From Melioribacteraceae bacterium (GTDB taxonomy: Bacteria > Bacteroidota > Ignavibacteria > Ignavibacteriales > Melioribacteraceae): a stretch of 64,000 nt of DNA. The DNA lies in the NCBI GenBank assembly GCA_035362835.1, contig DAOSDY010000001.1:868001-932000 (forward strand), in the 5' to 3' direction. The notes under the pieces were generated by a model. That model was not told where the DNA came from, did no database searches, and saw only the letters and a list, made by a program, of their open reading frames with translations. Positions 1 through 8,951 of this stretch are shown here, one piece after another (within the stretch, counting starts at the first letter, position 1; every line of letters starts with the position of its first letter). The translations under genes and the position numbers were made by a program.

Positions 1-206
1 GAATATGTTATTGGAGAGCAATCGGAATAATAATCCATCTTATAACCTTTATCACCATACAATCTGGAACGTTCCATAGCAGCAGTATAGGTTGTATAGA
101 GCGGATCGTTTTGCCCGGCATTGAATTTAAGATATTCATCTTTTACTGAAAGAAATTGAGCGAAAGTACTTATTGAAAAAAGCATGAATATAATTACTGA
201 ACGCAT
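1..206 (-). CDS. Secreted protein, N-terminal part only (glycosidase-cluster paralogue)
   Basis: The gene starts at 206 on the minus strand and runs off the left window edge; 68 residues are visible. It opens with a Sec signal peptide (MRSVIIFMLFSISTFAQ). The mature start contains NAGQNDPLYTTYTAAMERS, which closely matches NATKDDPVYTAYASAIERS near the start of the GH63-like protein at 2877-4952. That match suggests the two are paralogues with the same N-terminal domain. The gene lies 18 bases downstream of the GH3 gene and is probably the third cistron of the same glycosidase operon. The function beyond that is not visible; a glycosidase is an inference from similarity and context. Confidence 0.6.
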   Translation of the reverse strand, partial: MRSVIIFMLFSISTFAQFLSVKDEYLKFNAGQNDPLYTTYTAAMERSRLYGDKGYKMDYYSDCSPITY

Positions 207-224
207 AAATAATTCCTTAATTCA

Positions 225-2819
225 TTATTCAACTTTTAACTCAACTGATTTTAGATCGGAATCCCGGGAAGATGAGCCTATCAATAATTTATAAATTCCT
301 GAATCAATTACAAATCCCCTTCCTTCAACAAATTTTTCAAGCGACCGGGGAGTGATTTCAAAAATTACAGTTTTAGTTTCCCCTTTTGAAAGAAATATTT
401 TTTTGAATCCTTTTAGAGTTTTTATTGCATCATTCCGTTTAATTCCTTTCCCTTCTATATACATTTGTACAACTTCGGCTCCGCTAAATCTTCCGGTATT
501 TTTAATTTCTACATAAAGTTTTGCTGTTTCATTAATATTTATCTTTTCTTTATCCAATCTCAAATTTGAGTATTCAAATGTTGTATAGCTTAGGCCATAT
601 CCAAAAGGATACAGCACATCGCCGTCAAAATATCTATAAGTCCTTCCCTTCATATCATAATTTCTGAAATCCGGAAGTTGACCGGCAGATTTATAGAATG
701 TGACGGGCAATTTACCTGAAGGATTGTAATCCCCGAACAGAACATCGGCAACAGCATCTCCCGCAGCCTGACCTCCATACCACGCCTCAACAATTGCTGG
801 AATATTTTCAGTCTCCCAATTGATTGAAAGAGCACTTCCATTTAAGAGCACTAGTACAACCGGCTTGCCAAGCTCTTTAATTTTCTTTATTAACCTCTGC
901 TGGGTTTCCGGCAGGTCGAGTGTAGTTCTATCCCCGCCCTGGAATCCCGGAATTTTAACTTCGAGTTCCTCACCTTCAAGACGGGGTGAAATTCCCATAC
1001 ACATTATAACAGCTTCGGATTTCTTTGCCAACTCTATTGCCCGCATTTCCCGTCCGGGATCCGGAAGGGACCAGAGGAGCTGAACCATTGAATAGCGGGA
1101 TGAGGAATAGTAATCGATCCTGATCTTATAACTTTTCCCCTCCTGAAGGTTTACAATACCGAATCGCTTTATAGGATGATGTTCCCCGTCGTATTTGACA
1201 ATGAGCGAATCTTCGAAATAAATGTGGAGTCCGCTAAATCCCCATCCGCCTATTCTATATTCACCCGTTGCCGGAGGGACTAGATATCCGCTCCACCTTA
1301 CGGAAAAATTATTCTGTTCAATTCCGGGGTACGGTGGGTTATGCAACCAGTGAAAATCGATATTTCTATCGATCACTTCTTTTACGGGTTTACCCAGAAA
1401 TCCGGAATTGTTGAAAACTTGAGCTTTCAACCCATTCTCTTTTTTGTCTTCACCTGTAAATAAAAACCGGGCCGGTATTACTGATGAATTCGGCATTCCT
1501 TCAGCAATATCGCAGCCGGTTTCGTAATAAATTTTCGTAGCTGCGGAAACTTTCTTCCTTATTCCTTTCAGCGGAGTAACCGGATCAGATGGAAAACCGT
1601 TGTAATTTCCGAGAAGGACTTCCACATCATCGGCATTTGGACCGATTACGGCAATACTTTTTATTTCTTTGTTTAATGGAAGAAGGTTGTTTTCATTTTT
1701 AAGCAGGACAATCGATTCCCTGGATGTTTGAAGCGCGACCTCCTTATGTTTTTTTGAGTCGACTATTTTGATATCTATGTTTGAATAGGGAACCATTTGG
1801 GGGGGATCGAACATTCCAAGTTTGAACCGTGCTTTGTAGATCCGTTTAAATGCTGAATTGATCTCCTCCTCACCGACAAGTTTTTTCTGGTAGGCTTCAA
1901 AAAGATGTTTAAACGATACTCCGCAGTTAAGGTCCGTTCCTGCTTTTACCGAATTAGCAGATGCTTCGACTGCATCGGCCGCCTGTTTATGGAATTGCCA
2001 GATATCCTGAATCGCCCAGCAATCGGATACAACATATCCGTCAAATTTCCACTCCTCTCTCAATATTTTATTTAGAAGCGGATCGTTGCTGCAGCAGGCG
2101 TCTCCTCTCAGACTATTATAAGCGCACATTAAAGACTGAACGTTTGCTTCATCAATTGTTTTTTTAAATGCCGGGAGATAAGTTTCTCTCAGGTCATATT
2201 CACTTACTTCGGCGTTGAAAGAATGACGGTCCGGTTCGGGACCGCTATGGACCGCAAAATGTTTTGATGTCGCAACAAGTTTCAAATACTTCTTATCATT
2301 ACCCTGCAATCCATTTATAAAACTTACAGCAATTTGACCGGTTAGATACGGGTCTTCACCATAGCTCTCCTGTCCTCTTCCCCATCTCGGATCCCGGAAA
2401 ATGTTAATGTTCGGAGACCAGAACGTCAGTCCCTGATAAATTCCCCTCTGGTTTTTCGAAATTGCATAATTATACTTGGCGCGGGCTTCATCCGAAATGA
2501 CATCAGCCGACTTTCGGATTAATTCATTATTCCATGTAGCGGCAAGTCCAATTGCCTGAGGGAAAACCGTAGCAAGTCCGTTACGCGCCACGCCGTGAAG
2601 AGCCTCGTTCCACCAGTTATACTTAGGAATACCGAGCCGCTCAATTGCCGGTGCGTTATAAACCAGCTGGGAAATTTTTTCCTGAAGTGTCAACCGCTTT
2701 GAGAGGTCTTCAATCCGCTCGTCGATTGATAATTCAGGATTGCGGAACGGAAAAATGTAAGTGGTCTGAGAGAAAACCGGTGAATAAAGAATTATCAGAA
2801 GTAAAATTATTTTTTTCAT
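225..2819 (-). CDS. Glycoside hydrolase family 3 beta-glycosidase with PA14 insert, secreted
   Basis: This is an 864-residue exported GH3 enzyme expected to release beta-linked glucose or xylose from oligosaccharides. A signal peptide (about 1-18) precedes the GH3 TIM-barrel domain (about 40-340). The nucleophile is Asp266 in GYVVSDCWAI. The GH3 C-terminal alpha/beta sandwich follows and is interrupted by a PA14 carbohydrate-binding module (about 460-590). It resumes with GGDRTTLDLP and YGGQAAGDAVADVLFG. A fibronectin-like domain (about 755-850) closes the protein. The SDCxA context resembles bacterial beta-xylosidase and beta-glucosidase GH3 members with PA14. There is no sorting domain, so it is probably periplasmic. 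It sits 57 bases downstream of the GH63-like gene and is likely co-transcribed. The exact sugar specificity cannot be read from the sequence. Confidence 0.93.
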   Translation of the reverse strand: MKKIILLLIILYSPVFSQTTYIFPFRNPELSIDERIEDLSKRLTLQEKISQLVYNAPAIERLGIPKYNWWNEALHGVARNGLATVFPQAIGLAATWNNELIRKSADVISDEARAKYNYAISKNQRGIYQGLTFWSPNINIFRDPRWGRGQESYGEDPYLTGQIAVSFINGLQGNDKKYLKLVATSKHFAVHSGPEPDRHSFNAEVSEYDLRETYLPAFKKTIDEANVQSLMCAYNSLRGDACCSNDPLLNKILREEWKFDGYVVSDCWAIQDIWQFHKQAADAVEASANSVKAGTDLNCGVSFKHLFEAYQKKLVGEEEINSAFKRIYKARFKLGMFDPPQMVPYSNIDIKIVDSKKHKEVALQTSRESIVLLKNENNLLPLNKEIKSIAVIGPNADDVEVLLGNYNGFPSDPVTPLKGIRKKVSAATKIYYETGCDIAEGMPNSSVIPARFLFTGEDKKENGLKAQVFNNSGFLGKPVKEVIDRNIDFHWLHNPPYPGIEQNNFSVRWSGYLVPPATGEYRIGGWGFSGLHIYFEDSLIVKYDGEHHPIKRFGIVNLQEGKSYKIRIDYYSSSRYSMVQLLWSLPDPGREMRAIELAKKSEAVIMCMGISPRLEGEELEVKIPGFQGGDRTTLDLPETQQRLIKKIKELGKPVVLVLLNGSALSINWETENIPAIVEAWYGGQAAGDAVADVLFGDYNPSGKLPVTFYKSAGQLPDFRNYDMKGRTYRYFDGDVLYPFGYGLSYTTFEYSNLRLDKEKININETAKLYVEIKNTGRFSGAEVVQMYIEGKGIKRNDAIKTLKGFKKIFLSKGETKTVIFEITPRSLEKFVEGRGFVIDSGIYKLLIGSSSRDSDLKSVELKVE

Positions 2820-2876
2820 CAGCAGTCCATGCTTGCTAATTCATAAGAGCAGATAGTACAATAGATAATAAAAATA

Positions 2877-4952
2877 TCAGAGTGAATTTATGTCGATTAA
2901 AAACCGGGCTATTATTCCGGTCCAGATATATGACTTGTTCCAACCGGCCTGATGATCATCCGCACTATAGAATTCCCAGAAATAATGATCGGTCTTCAGC
3001 TGATTAATTACATTACTCATAACTTTGCCGGCAAGCTGAACCGCTTCATTTTTATAACCGTTATCGAGAAGTCCGCGGAATATCAGATACTGCCACTGGA
3101 TCCAGACCGGACCGTTCCAGTAACCGATCGGGTTATAATAATCATCCTTCGCTGAAAGCGTTGGTATTCCATATCTGCGCCAGAATTCCTTTTCATCTAA
3201 AAGGGACTTAATCAATTTTGGGGTTCTATACATATCAGTAATTCCGGCCCACAACGGAAGGAATCCGATTATTTCTTTTATCTTCAAATCATTCTTCGAT
3301 CTGAAAGTGAAACTCTGATCATTCTTGTTAACATTATAATAGAATTGAGATTCCTCGTCCCACAAATATTTATTAACTAGCGCACTTCTCTCGAGTGATT
3401 TTCTTTCCCAATTGGCGCTCTCGTCTTCGAGTTTAAGTATTGAAGCCATTGCAGCCAATGATTTTTCCTCCATCACAAGCATCGAGTTGAGATCGGGACC
3501 TTCAAAATTTGATGCCCAGCCGACCTTATCCCATACGGCAACCCTGGCATCACGAACGCTTTCAAGCTCTGCATGTCCGCCCCAGCTTGATAATCCGTTT
3601 CCGTTAGAGTCCCTCCGTTCCGTATACCACTTGTAAAATTTTTTCCCGCTATTGTACGCGTCCCTCAGAAATTTTTTATCACCGCTGATCTTATATATTT
3701 CGTAATTGATATAATTGAACCAGGGAGCCGAACTTGTATACTCGCCGTTATGAACAATCTCTTCATTAAGATAGGGACCGGTCCGGTAATTGATATAACC
3801 ATCATTGCGCTGTCTTTCAAAATAGACTCGCTGAGAACTCATTGCGCTTTCCGGATCCATGAAAGCATAAGCAAGCATCACAAGGCTTTCATGAAAGACC
3901 TGTCCGCCGTAACCCCATCCCCATTTCGGTTCTCTTGAAAAGACATAATAATTATAATTGCTTTCACCTTCGGGGCGCATCATGCACTGACGGATCAGAC
4001 TGAACGCATTGTAATAGAGCAGCTTCGTGTCTTCATCGGGAAAATTTATTTCCGGTATACGTGAAAAGATTTTTTCGTTGGCTTCAATGAGATCGGTAAA
4101 ATTAATTCCTCTCATTATTTCAGCATTTGCAATAAATGATCCGGGGTCAACTGCTGAATCATCAATTCCTCTTATAATTCTGATCTGACCGGAACTGTCC
4201 GGATTTATCTTCATTGATTTCCGGAATGATAGAATTGAAGGATTTTTCGCCGACGTTGATCCATTCAGATTTTTCGACGGAAGAGAATTGAGAAATGCCG
4301 GTGAAGCTGCGGAAGCTGATTCAGTTAGAGATAAATAGGCACCATGGCCTTCGGGAATATCGGTTAACATGAATACTGATTGTAGATTTTCAGAAAGAGG
4401 AATTGAGTGATCCTTCATCCATTCGTCTCTTTCCTTTCTATGATGAAAATGAAAAGCATTATTTCGATTGAGGTATTTTAATTCTTTAATCCCTCCTTCA
4501 AATTGAAATACGGGATAAAGGTTCAATTCCACTACACTGCCGGTTTCATTAAAAATCTTGACATCTTGAATCGTAAATCCGGAGCTATAGACAACCATCG
4601 AAGCTTCCACCCGAATTCCTTTGTACGGGTAGCAGTAAAATTTTACCAGGTCCGGGTACGACGCTGTGATTACAGGTTCGGTGTAAAAGCTTTTTAAGTG
4701 ATACTTAACAATCCCGTTCAGTTCAAACGCATAAAGTATATTCCCACCGTTAAATGATTCAAAACCGATTCCTTTTTCAGGATCGAACCAGCTAAGAGAG
4801 TAGGCCTGATCAATTTTATAATCGGATCTTTCAATAGCTGAAGCATAAGCTGTGTAAACGGGATCGTCTTTTGTCGCATTCAGATTGGAAAGATAATTTC
4901 TCTGGCAATAAAGAGTGAAAGGAATTAATAATAAAAGAAATATTCTTTTCAT
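2877..4952 (-). CDS. GH63-like (alpha/alpha)6-barrel glycosidase, secreted
   Basis: A 691-residue exported protein with signal peptide MKRIFLLLLIPFTLYC, followed by an N-terminal beta-sandwich-like part and a C-terminal (alpha/alpha)6 toroid. Family marks are GPVWIQWQYLIFRGL and WEFYSADDHQAGWNKSYIWTG, typical of GH63 and mannosylglycerate hydrolase-type enzymes; the Glu in WEFY lies where the family's catalytic base is found. In the segment that usually carries the catalytic acid (W-D-x-G-F-H) this protein reads GGQVFHES (348-355), so Gly may stand in for the Asp. The substrate is unknown, perhaps an alpha-glucoside or mannoside. It is 20 bases downstream of the dehydratase gene and upstream of GH3, and probably acts with it on imported oligosaccharides. 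Confidence 0.8.
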   Translation of the reverse strand: MKRIFLLLLIPFTLYCQRNYLSNLNATKDDPVYTAYASAIERSDYKIDQAYSLSWFDPEKGIGFESFNGGNILYAFELNGIVKYHLKSFYTEPVITASYPDLVKFYCYPYKGIRVEASMVVYSSGFTIQDVKIFNETGSVVELNLYPVFQFEGGIKELKYLNRNNAFHFHHRKERDEWMKDHSIPLSENLQSVFMLTDIPEGHGAYLSLTESASAASPAFLNSLPSKNLNGSTSAKNPSILSFRKSMKINPDSSGQIRIIRGIDDSAVDPGSFIANAEIMRGINFTDLIEANEKIFSRIPEINFPDEDTKLLYYNAFSLIRQCMMRPEGESNYNYYVFSREPKWGWGYGGQVFHESLVMLAYAFMDPESAMSSQRVYFERQRNDGYINYRTGPYLNEEIVHNGEYTSSAPWFNYINYEIYKISGDKKFLRDAYNSGKKFYKWYTERRDSNGNGLSSWGGHAELESVRDARVAVWDKVGWASNFEGPDLNSMLVMEEKSLAAMASILKLEDESANWERKSLERSALVNKYLWDEESQFYYNVNKNDQSFTFRSKNDLKIKEIIGFLPLWAGITDMYRTPKLIKSLLDEKEFWRRYGIPTLSAKDDYYNPIGYWNGPVWIQWQYLIFRGLLDNGYKNEAVQLAGKVMSNVINQLKTDHYFWEFYSADDHQAGWNKSYIWTGIIARFLIDINSL

Positions 4953-4972
4953 ATCCGGTCCGGATCTTATAG

Positions 4973-5938
4973 TTACTGGGTTTTTCTATTCCAGGGGAGT
5001 TTTTCGAGATCAACATTCCCGCCGGATAATATCAGCGCAATCTTTTTATTTCTGAAAAATGCCTGATTGAAGAGAACGGCACCGAGCGTAATTGCGCCTG
5101 ACGGCTCAACAATAATTTTCATCCGTTCCCAGATCAGTTTCATAGCTTCTATTGTGAAATTGTCGCCGACAGTTATTATAGAGTCGATATTTTTTTCGAG
5201 AATCTTATAAGTTTTATCGCAAAGTTGTGTAAGGAGTCCGTCGCAAATAGTATCCGGTTTTACTGACGGATAAATGGTTTTATCTCTAAGAGAGCGGAAT
5301 GCATCATCGGCACCTTCAGGTTCGGCTCCAATTATTTTTGTCCCGTTCGAAAAATACCGGGCTGCCAGGCATGTACCGGATACAAGTCCCCCTCCGCCAA
5401 CGGGAGAAATTATATAATCCAGATCATTTACTTCCTCAAGAATTTCCTTTGCACATGTTGCCTGTCCGGCAATAATTGAATAATTGTCGTAAGGATGAAT
5501 AAACGTAGCTCCTGTTTCATCAACTATTTTCCCGGCAGCTTCCTCTCGTGCTTTAACGGTTGGCTCGCTGAAAGTTATTTTTGCGCCGTATCCGGCAACA
5601 GCTTTCTTCTTAATCTCAGGCGCGGTAACCGGCATAACAATATAAGCGGGAGTATTAAGCATTCTTGCAGCCAGCGCGAGTGCGGCGGCATGATTTCCAG
5701 AAGAGTGCGTGATCACACCTTTCTCAAGTTCCTTTTTATCGAGTGAGATAATTGCATTGCTCGCCCCGCGGAATTTAAATGCTCCCACCTTCTGAAAATT
5801 TTCACATTTAAAATAGATTTGACACCCGGTAATGCGATTCAGAGAATCGGATGTAAACAAGGGCGTTTTATGAATCTGCCCTTTAATTCTTTCATGAGCT
5901 TGAATAATGTCATTTCTGTTTGGTTCCGAATTCAGCAT
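4973..5938 (-). CDS. Threonine/serine dehydratase-type PLP enzyme (ammonia-lyase or serine racemase)
   Basis: A fold-type II PLP enzyme of 321 residues. Lys55 in VGAFKFRGASNA is the expected Schiff-base lysine. SSGNHAAALA binds the substrate carboxylate, and GGGGLVSG (about 182-189) cradles the PLP phosphate. The protein lacks the C-terminal ACT-like domain of biosynthetic IlvA, so it is closer to catabolic threonine ammonia-lyase (TdcB) or eukaryotic-type serine racemase. EPEGADDAFRS is common in the racemase/dehydratase group. The reaction is deamination of Thr or Ser to a 2-oxo acid, or Ser racemisation; sequence alone does not decide. Its start overlaps the end of the upstream GAF-PP2C gene by 7 bases, which indicates translational coupling. 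Confidence 0.88.
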   Translation of the reverse strand: MLNSEPNRNDIIQAHERIKGQIHKTPLFTSDSLNRITGCQIYFKCENFQKVGAFKFRGASNAIISLDKKELEKGVITHSSGNHAAALALAARMLNTPAYIVMPVTAPEIKKKAVAGYGAKITFSEPTVKAREEAAGKIVDETGATFIHPYDNYSIIAGQATCAKEILEEVNDLDYIISPVGGGGLVSGTCLAARYFSNGTKIIGAEPEGADDAFRSLRDKTIYPSVKPDTICDGLLTQLCDKTYKILEKNIDSIITVGDNFTIEAMKLIWERMKIIVEPSGAITLGAVLFNQAFFRNKKIALILSGGNVDLEKLPWNRKTQ

Positions 5939-7209
5939 TTTATAATCCCGATTGTTATGTCGTCACTCTGCTCGGCCGCACCCCGGAATTTATTAATATC
6001 CCTGATCACAGCGTTAATAATATCCTGAGCAGAATAATTTCTTGTTCTGGCCAATATCCTTTTAAAACGTTCATCGCCAAATTCAATACTTTTAGAATTC
6101 ATTGCTTCCGGGACACCGTCAGTATAAAAGGAAATCAGATCGCCTTTGTTCAGAGTTATCCTTTCCTCTGAATAGGGAAGATCAATACTGCCGAGCATAA
6201 GTCCTCCTTCGGATAGAGTTTCAAACCGATCCGAACCGCTGCGCAGAAGATAGGTGGGATTATGTCCGGCACTGATCCCCGTTATACTTTTATCAGTGTG
6301 ATTAAAAAGCCCGAACCAGGCAGTTACAAATTTATCCGGTGTAGTGGATGATATTAGGAATTTATTAAAGGACTCAACGAAGTGTTTAAGAACAAAATTT
6401 GATTTGTGCTGAAGTAAATAGAAATTTATAAATGAATAGAGTGTCGAAACGATCAGAGCAGCGGAAATACTTTTTCCGGATACATCGGCAATCATGAAGA
6501 GAGTTTTAGTATCGTTGATACGGTCAACATAGTAATAGTCACCGCCAACTTCCCTTGCGGGAATAAGTCTAAGGTCGAAATCAATATCATTAAAAACGGG
6601 AAATTCCCGCTGGATAAACCGCTGCTGGATAATACGCGCTGTTTCGAGTTCGTTCTTTATCTGTTCTTCACGGAATTCGAGTTCGGTTAATCTTGCATTT
6701 TCGATTGCGACTGCACACTGAGCGGCAAGGGCTTCAAAAAGATCGAGATCTTCTTTAGTGAACTTCCGGCCTCCTTTTTTGTTCATCGACTGAATAACAC
6801 CGATCAGCTCCTTCTTCTTCACCATCGGTACACAGATCATATTCCTTGTTTTAAATCCTGATTTTGAATCAAACTCCCTGTTAAAACGCTTATCTGAATA
6901 GCAGTCGTCGATAATTGCCGGAATCCGTTTGCCGGCTATCCATCCGGCTATTCCCTCACCTATCTTAATTGTTCTTGCTTTTATGGCCGAACGCTTTCGT
7001 CCGGCTACGGTATGATAATGAAGAAGACCGTCTTTACGGTCGTAGAGAAGCAGTGATGCGGCTTCCGAATTCAGAAGTGATTTGCTCGCATCTATAATTT
7101 CGTCAAGGAGTTTCTCAAGAGATTTCCTTTCGGATATTTTCCTTACAATCGACTGAAAAAACCTCAATCGTTCAATCAGATTATTTTTAGATCTTTTGTC
7201 AGACACCAT
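5932..7209 (-). CDS. GAF domain plus PP2C/SpoIIE-type serine phosphatase (RsbU-like)
   Basis: A 425-residue cytosolic signalling protein. A GAF sensor domain (about 26-165) is followed by a helical linker of coiled-coil character (about 170-205, LEFREEQIKNELETARIIQQ). A SpoIIE/PP2C phosphatase domain (about 215-424) completes it. Metal-binding motifs include GGDYYYV and ADVSGKSISAALIVS, and the final DDITI is also present. Family members dephosphorylate anti-sigma-factor antagonists in partner-switching pathways. No STAS or HATPase partner gene is in the window. The gene lies 22 bases downstream of the tetR-type gene and overlaps the dehydratase gene, so all three are probably one transcript. 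The GAF ligand is unknown. Confidence 0.9.
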   Translation of the reverse strand: MVSDKRSKNNLIERLRFFQSIVRKISERKSLEKLLDEIIDASKSLLNSEAASLLLYDRKDGLLHYHTVAGRKRSAIKARTIKIGEGIAGWIAGKRIPAIIDDCYSDKRFNREFDSKSGFKTRNMICVPMVKKKELIGVIQSMNKKGGRKFTKEDLDLFEALAAQCAVAIENARLTELEFREEQIKNELETARIIQQRFIQREFPVFNDIDFDLRLIPAREVGGDYYYVDRINDTKTLFMIADVSGKSISAALIVSTLYSFINFYLLQHKSNFVLKHFVESFNKFLISSTTPDKFVTAWFGLFNHTDKSITGISAGHNPTYLLRSGSDRFETLSEGGLMLGSIDLPYSEERITLNKGDLISFYTDGVPEAMNSKSIEFGDERFKRILARTRNYSAQDIINAVIRDINKFRGAAEQSDDITIGIIKC

Positions 7210-7231
7210 TATTTTCGAAATAATTTTTCCA

Positions 7232-7831
7232 TTACACTTTTACTGAGTTCCAGAAAAACGATACATGTTTTCTTACCATCTCGGAAACTTTATCGATATT
7301 AATACCCTCATCTTTAGCGAGATACTCGGTTCTAATCAGAAAGAGAGGAGCAGTGAACTGTTCGGCAAGAATTGAAGGATCGTATTTCCGTGCTATATTG
7401 TTTTTTATCATTTCAGAAAAGATAAGCCGGCAGATATTGCGGAGTTCGTTTATATATTCGGTAATCGATAGTTCGGTAGAGCCTACTTTAGTAAACTGTT
7501 CCATGAGAAGAAGGCGGATAAACTTTCTTTCACGGGGAGTATTCCAGAGGCCGATCAGCTTCAATGCAAAATCATGAAGGAATTTTTCCGGGTTATCAAG
7601 TTCATCGAGTAATTCGTCGTTCAGGATTTTATCGCTCAATGATTTCGATTTGAATTCCGAAAGGATTGCTAGGAATATATCCTCTTTAGAGTTGAAGTGA
7701 TTATAGATAGCGCTTTCGCGGATTCCGACGGCACGGGCAATCTGTCTTATCGATGCGCCGGCGTAACCGTTTGTCGAGAAATAATCGAGAGCATTTTCTA
7801 TGATAAGTTTTTTAGTATTGGGATATTTCAT
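7232..7831 (-). CDS. TetR family transcriptional regulator
   Basis: A 199-residue TetR-type repressor. The N-terminal helix-turn-helix (about 8-50) contains ASIRQIARAVGIRESAIYNHFNSKEDIF, the classic TetR DNA-binding signature. The C-terminal two-thirds is a variable helical ligand and dimerisation domain. A near-palindrome TTAATGAACGCTCGTTAA lies 10 bases upstream of the start and is a likely autoregulatory operator. The gene heads the run GAF-PP2C, dehydratase and glycosidases, with tight spacing downstream. cydB ends 72 bases upstream on the same strand. The effector is unknown. Similar operators occur with fatty-acid or efflux regulators, so the regulon may extend beyond this locus. Confidence 0.93.
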   Translation of the reverse strand: MKYPNTKKLIIENALDYFSTNGYAGASIRQIARAVGIRESAIYNHFNSKEDIFLAILSEFKSKSLSDKILNDELLDELDNPEKFLHDFALKLIGLWNTPRERKFIRLLLMEQFTKVGSTELSITEYINELRNICRLIFSEMIKNNIARKYDPSILAEQFTAPLFLIRTEYLAKDEGINIDKVSEMVRKHVSFFWNSVKV

Positions 7832-7840
7832 TTAGCCGTC

Positions 7841-7858
7841 TTAATGAACGCTCGTTAA
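7841..7858. promoter_or_regulatory. Probable TetR operator (imperfect palindrome)
   Basis: TTAATGAACGCTCGTTAA reads TTAACGAGCGTTCATTAA on the other strand, so 14 of 18 positions are symmetric. Half-sites of the TGAACG/CGTTCA form are typical of TetR-family operators. It sits in the leader of the tetR-type gene, 10 bases before its start codon, where binding would block transcription or initiation. There is no good ribosome-binding site between it and the ATG. Confidence 0.6.
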
Positions 7859-7903
7859 TATAGCAATACTCAATCATAAAATCAGGTTCTATTTCTGATA
7901 TTC

Positions 7904-8932
7904 TCAGTAACTCATCGAATCAATCTTAACCTTTCCTCTGAAGATCCAGTAAATACTGATCGTATATGCTAAAACAAACGGGACACCTATCAATGCAACA
8001 ATAAGCATAATATTCAAAGTCTTCTGCGAAGATGCAGCGTTATAAATTGTTAAGCTGTATTCCGGATTAGGGTTTGAGAGAACTATGTTTGGAAATAGTC
8101 CCGCTGCAAACAAGGCAAGAAGCGCCACAATACTTGCACAAGATGAGAGAAACGCCCTGAAATCTCTACCGTGGAAAATTTCCCTTGGTATATTTGCAAT
8201 AGCAAGCATATTCAATACTGCAATAAGGAAAAGCCACGGTTCGTCTTTAAAATGCTGAACCATGTGCGGGTAATAAATCAGTGTATACATTGTTGTGGTA
8301 ACATAACAGATCACAAAGAATATAATTGTATTGTTCACCCATCCGCGTATTCTATTCTGAAGTACTCCTTCGGTTTTCATAACGACATAGATTGAACCGT
8401 GCATCATAAACAGAGCTACCGTTGTTACACCGACTAAGAGAGTATAAGGATTGATGAGTGTAAAAAAGTTTCCCGCGAATTCCTTTTCCGCATCGATCGG
8501 TACACCGGTGATAATATTACCGAGTGCTACACCCATCAGAAGAGCGATCAGGATGCTTGATACGCTGAAAGCGACATCCCACATCTTACGCCACCATTTC
8601 ATCGGCTGCTTGCTTCTGAATTCAATAGCGATCGCCCTGAAAATCAATCCGAACAACAGCAATATCAGCGCGATATAAAACCCGGAGAAGACGGTTGCAT
8701 AGACATGCGGGAATGCAGCGAAGAGGGCGCCGCCTCCGGTAACAAGCCAGACTTCGTTTCCATCCCATACGGGACCGATCGAATTGATCATAATCCTGCG
8801 TTCTGTGTCGTCTTTTACAAGAAGATGCAGAGCACCAACACCGAGATCGAAGCCGTCCAGTATTGCATAACCGGTTAAAAGAACTCCGATCAGTATAAAC
8901 CAGATTGTGTTTAAGTCGAACTGAAATTCCAT
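7904..8932 (-). CDS. cydB: Cytochrome bd quinol oxidase subunit II
   Basis: A 342-residue polytopic membrane protein of the CydB family. It pairs with CydA to reduce O2 to water with quinol electrons at high oxygen affinity. Recognised segments are GYAILDGFDLGVGALH near the N-terminus and GPVWDGNEVWLVTGGGALFAAFP, both strongly conserved in CydB. About eight or nine hydrophobic segments are visible. It starts 19 bases downstream of cydA and is clearly in the same operon. No cydX-like small ORF or cydCD transporter genes are adjacent. Confidence 0.96.
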   Translation of the reverse strand: MEFQFDLNTIWFILIGVLLTGYAILDGFDLGVGALHLLVKDDTERRIMINSIGPVWDGNEVWLVTGGGALFAAFPHVYATVFSGFYIALILLLFGLIFRAIAIEFRSKQPMKWWRKMWDVAFSVSSILIALLMGVALGNIITGVPIDAEKEFAGNFFTLINPYTLLVGVTTVALFMMHGSIYVVMKTEGVLQNRIRGWVNNTIIFFVICYVTTTMYTLIYYPHMVQHFKDEPWLFLIAVLNMLAIANIPREIFHGRDFRAFLSSCASIVALLALFAAGLFPNIVLSNPNPEYSLTIYNAASSQKTLNIMLIVALIGVPFVLAYTISIYWIFRGKVKIDSMSY

Positions 8933-8951
8933 ATTAAATCAAATTTAGTTT

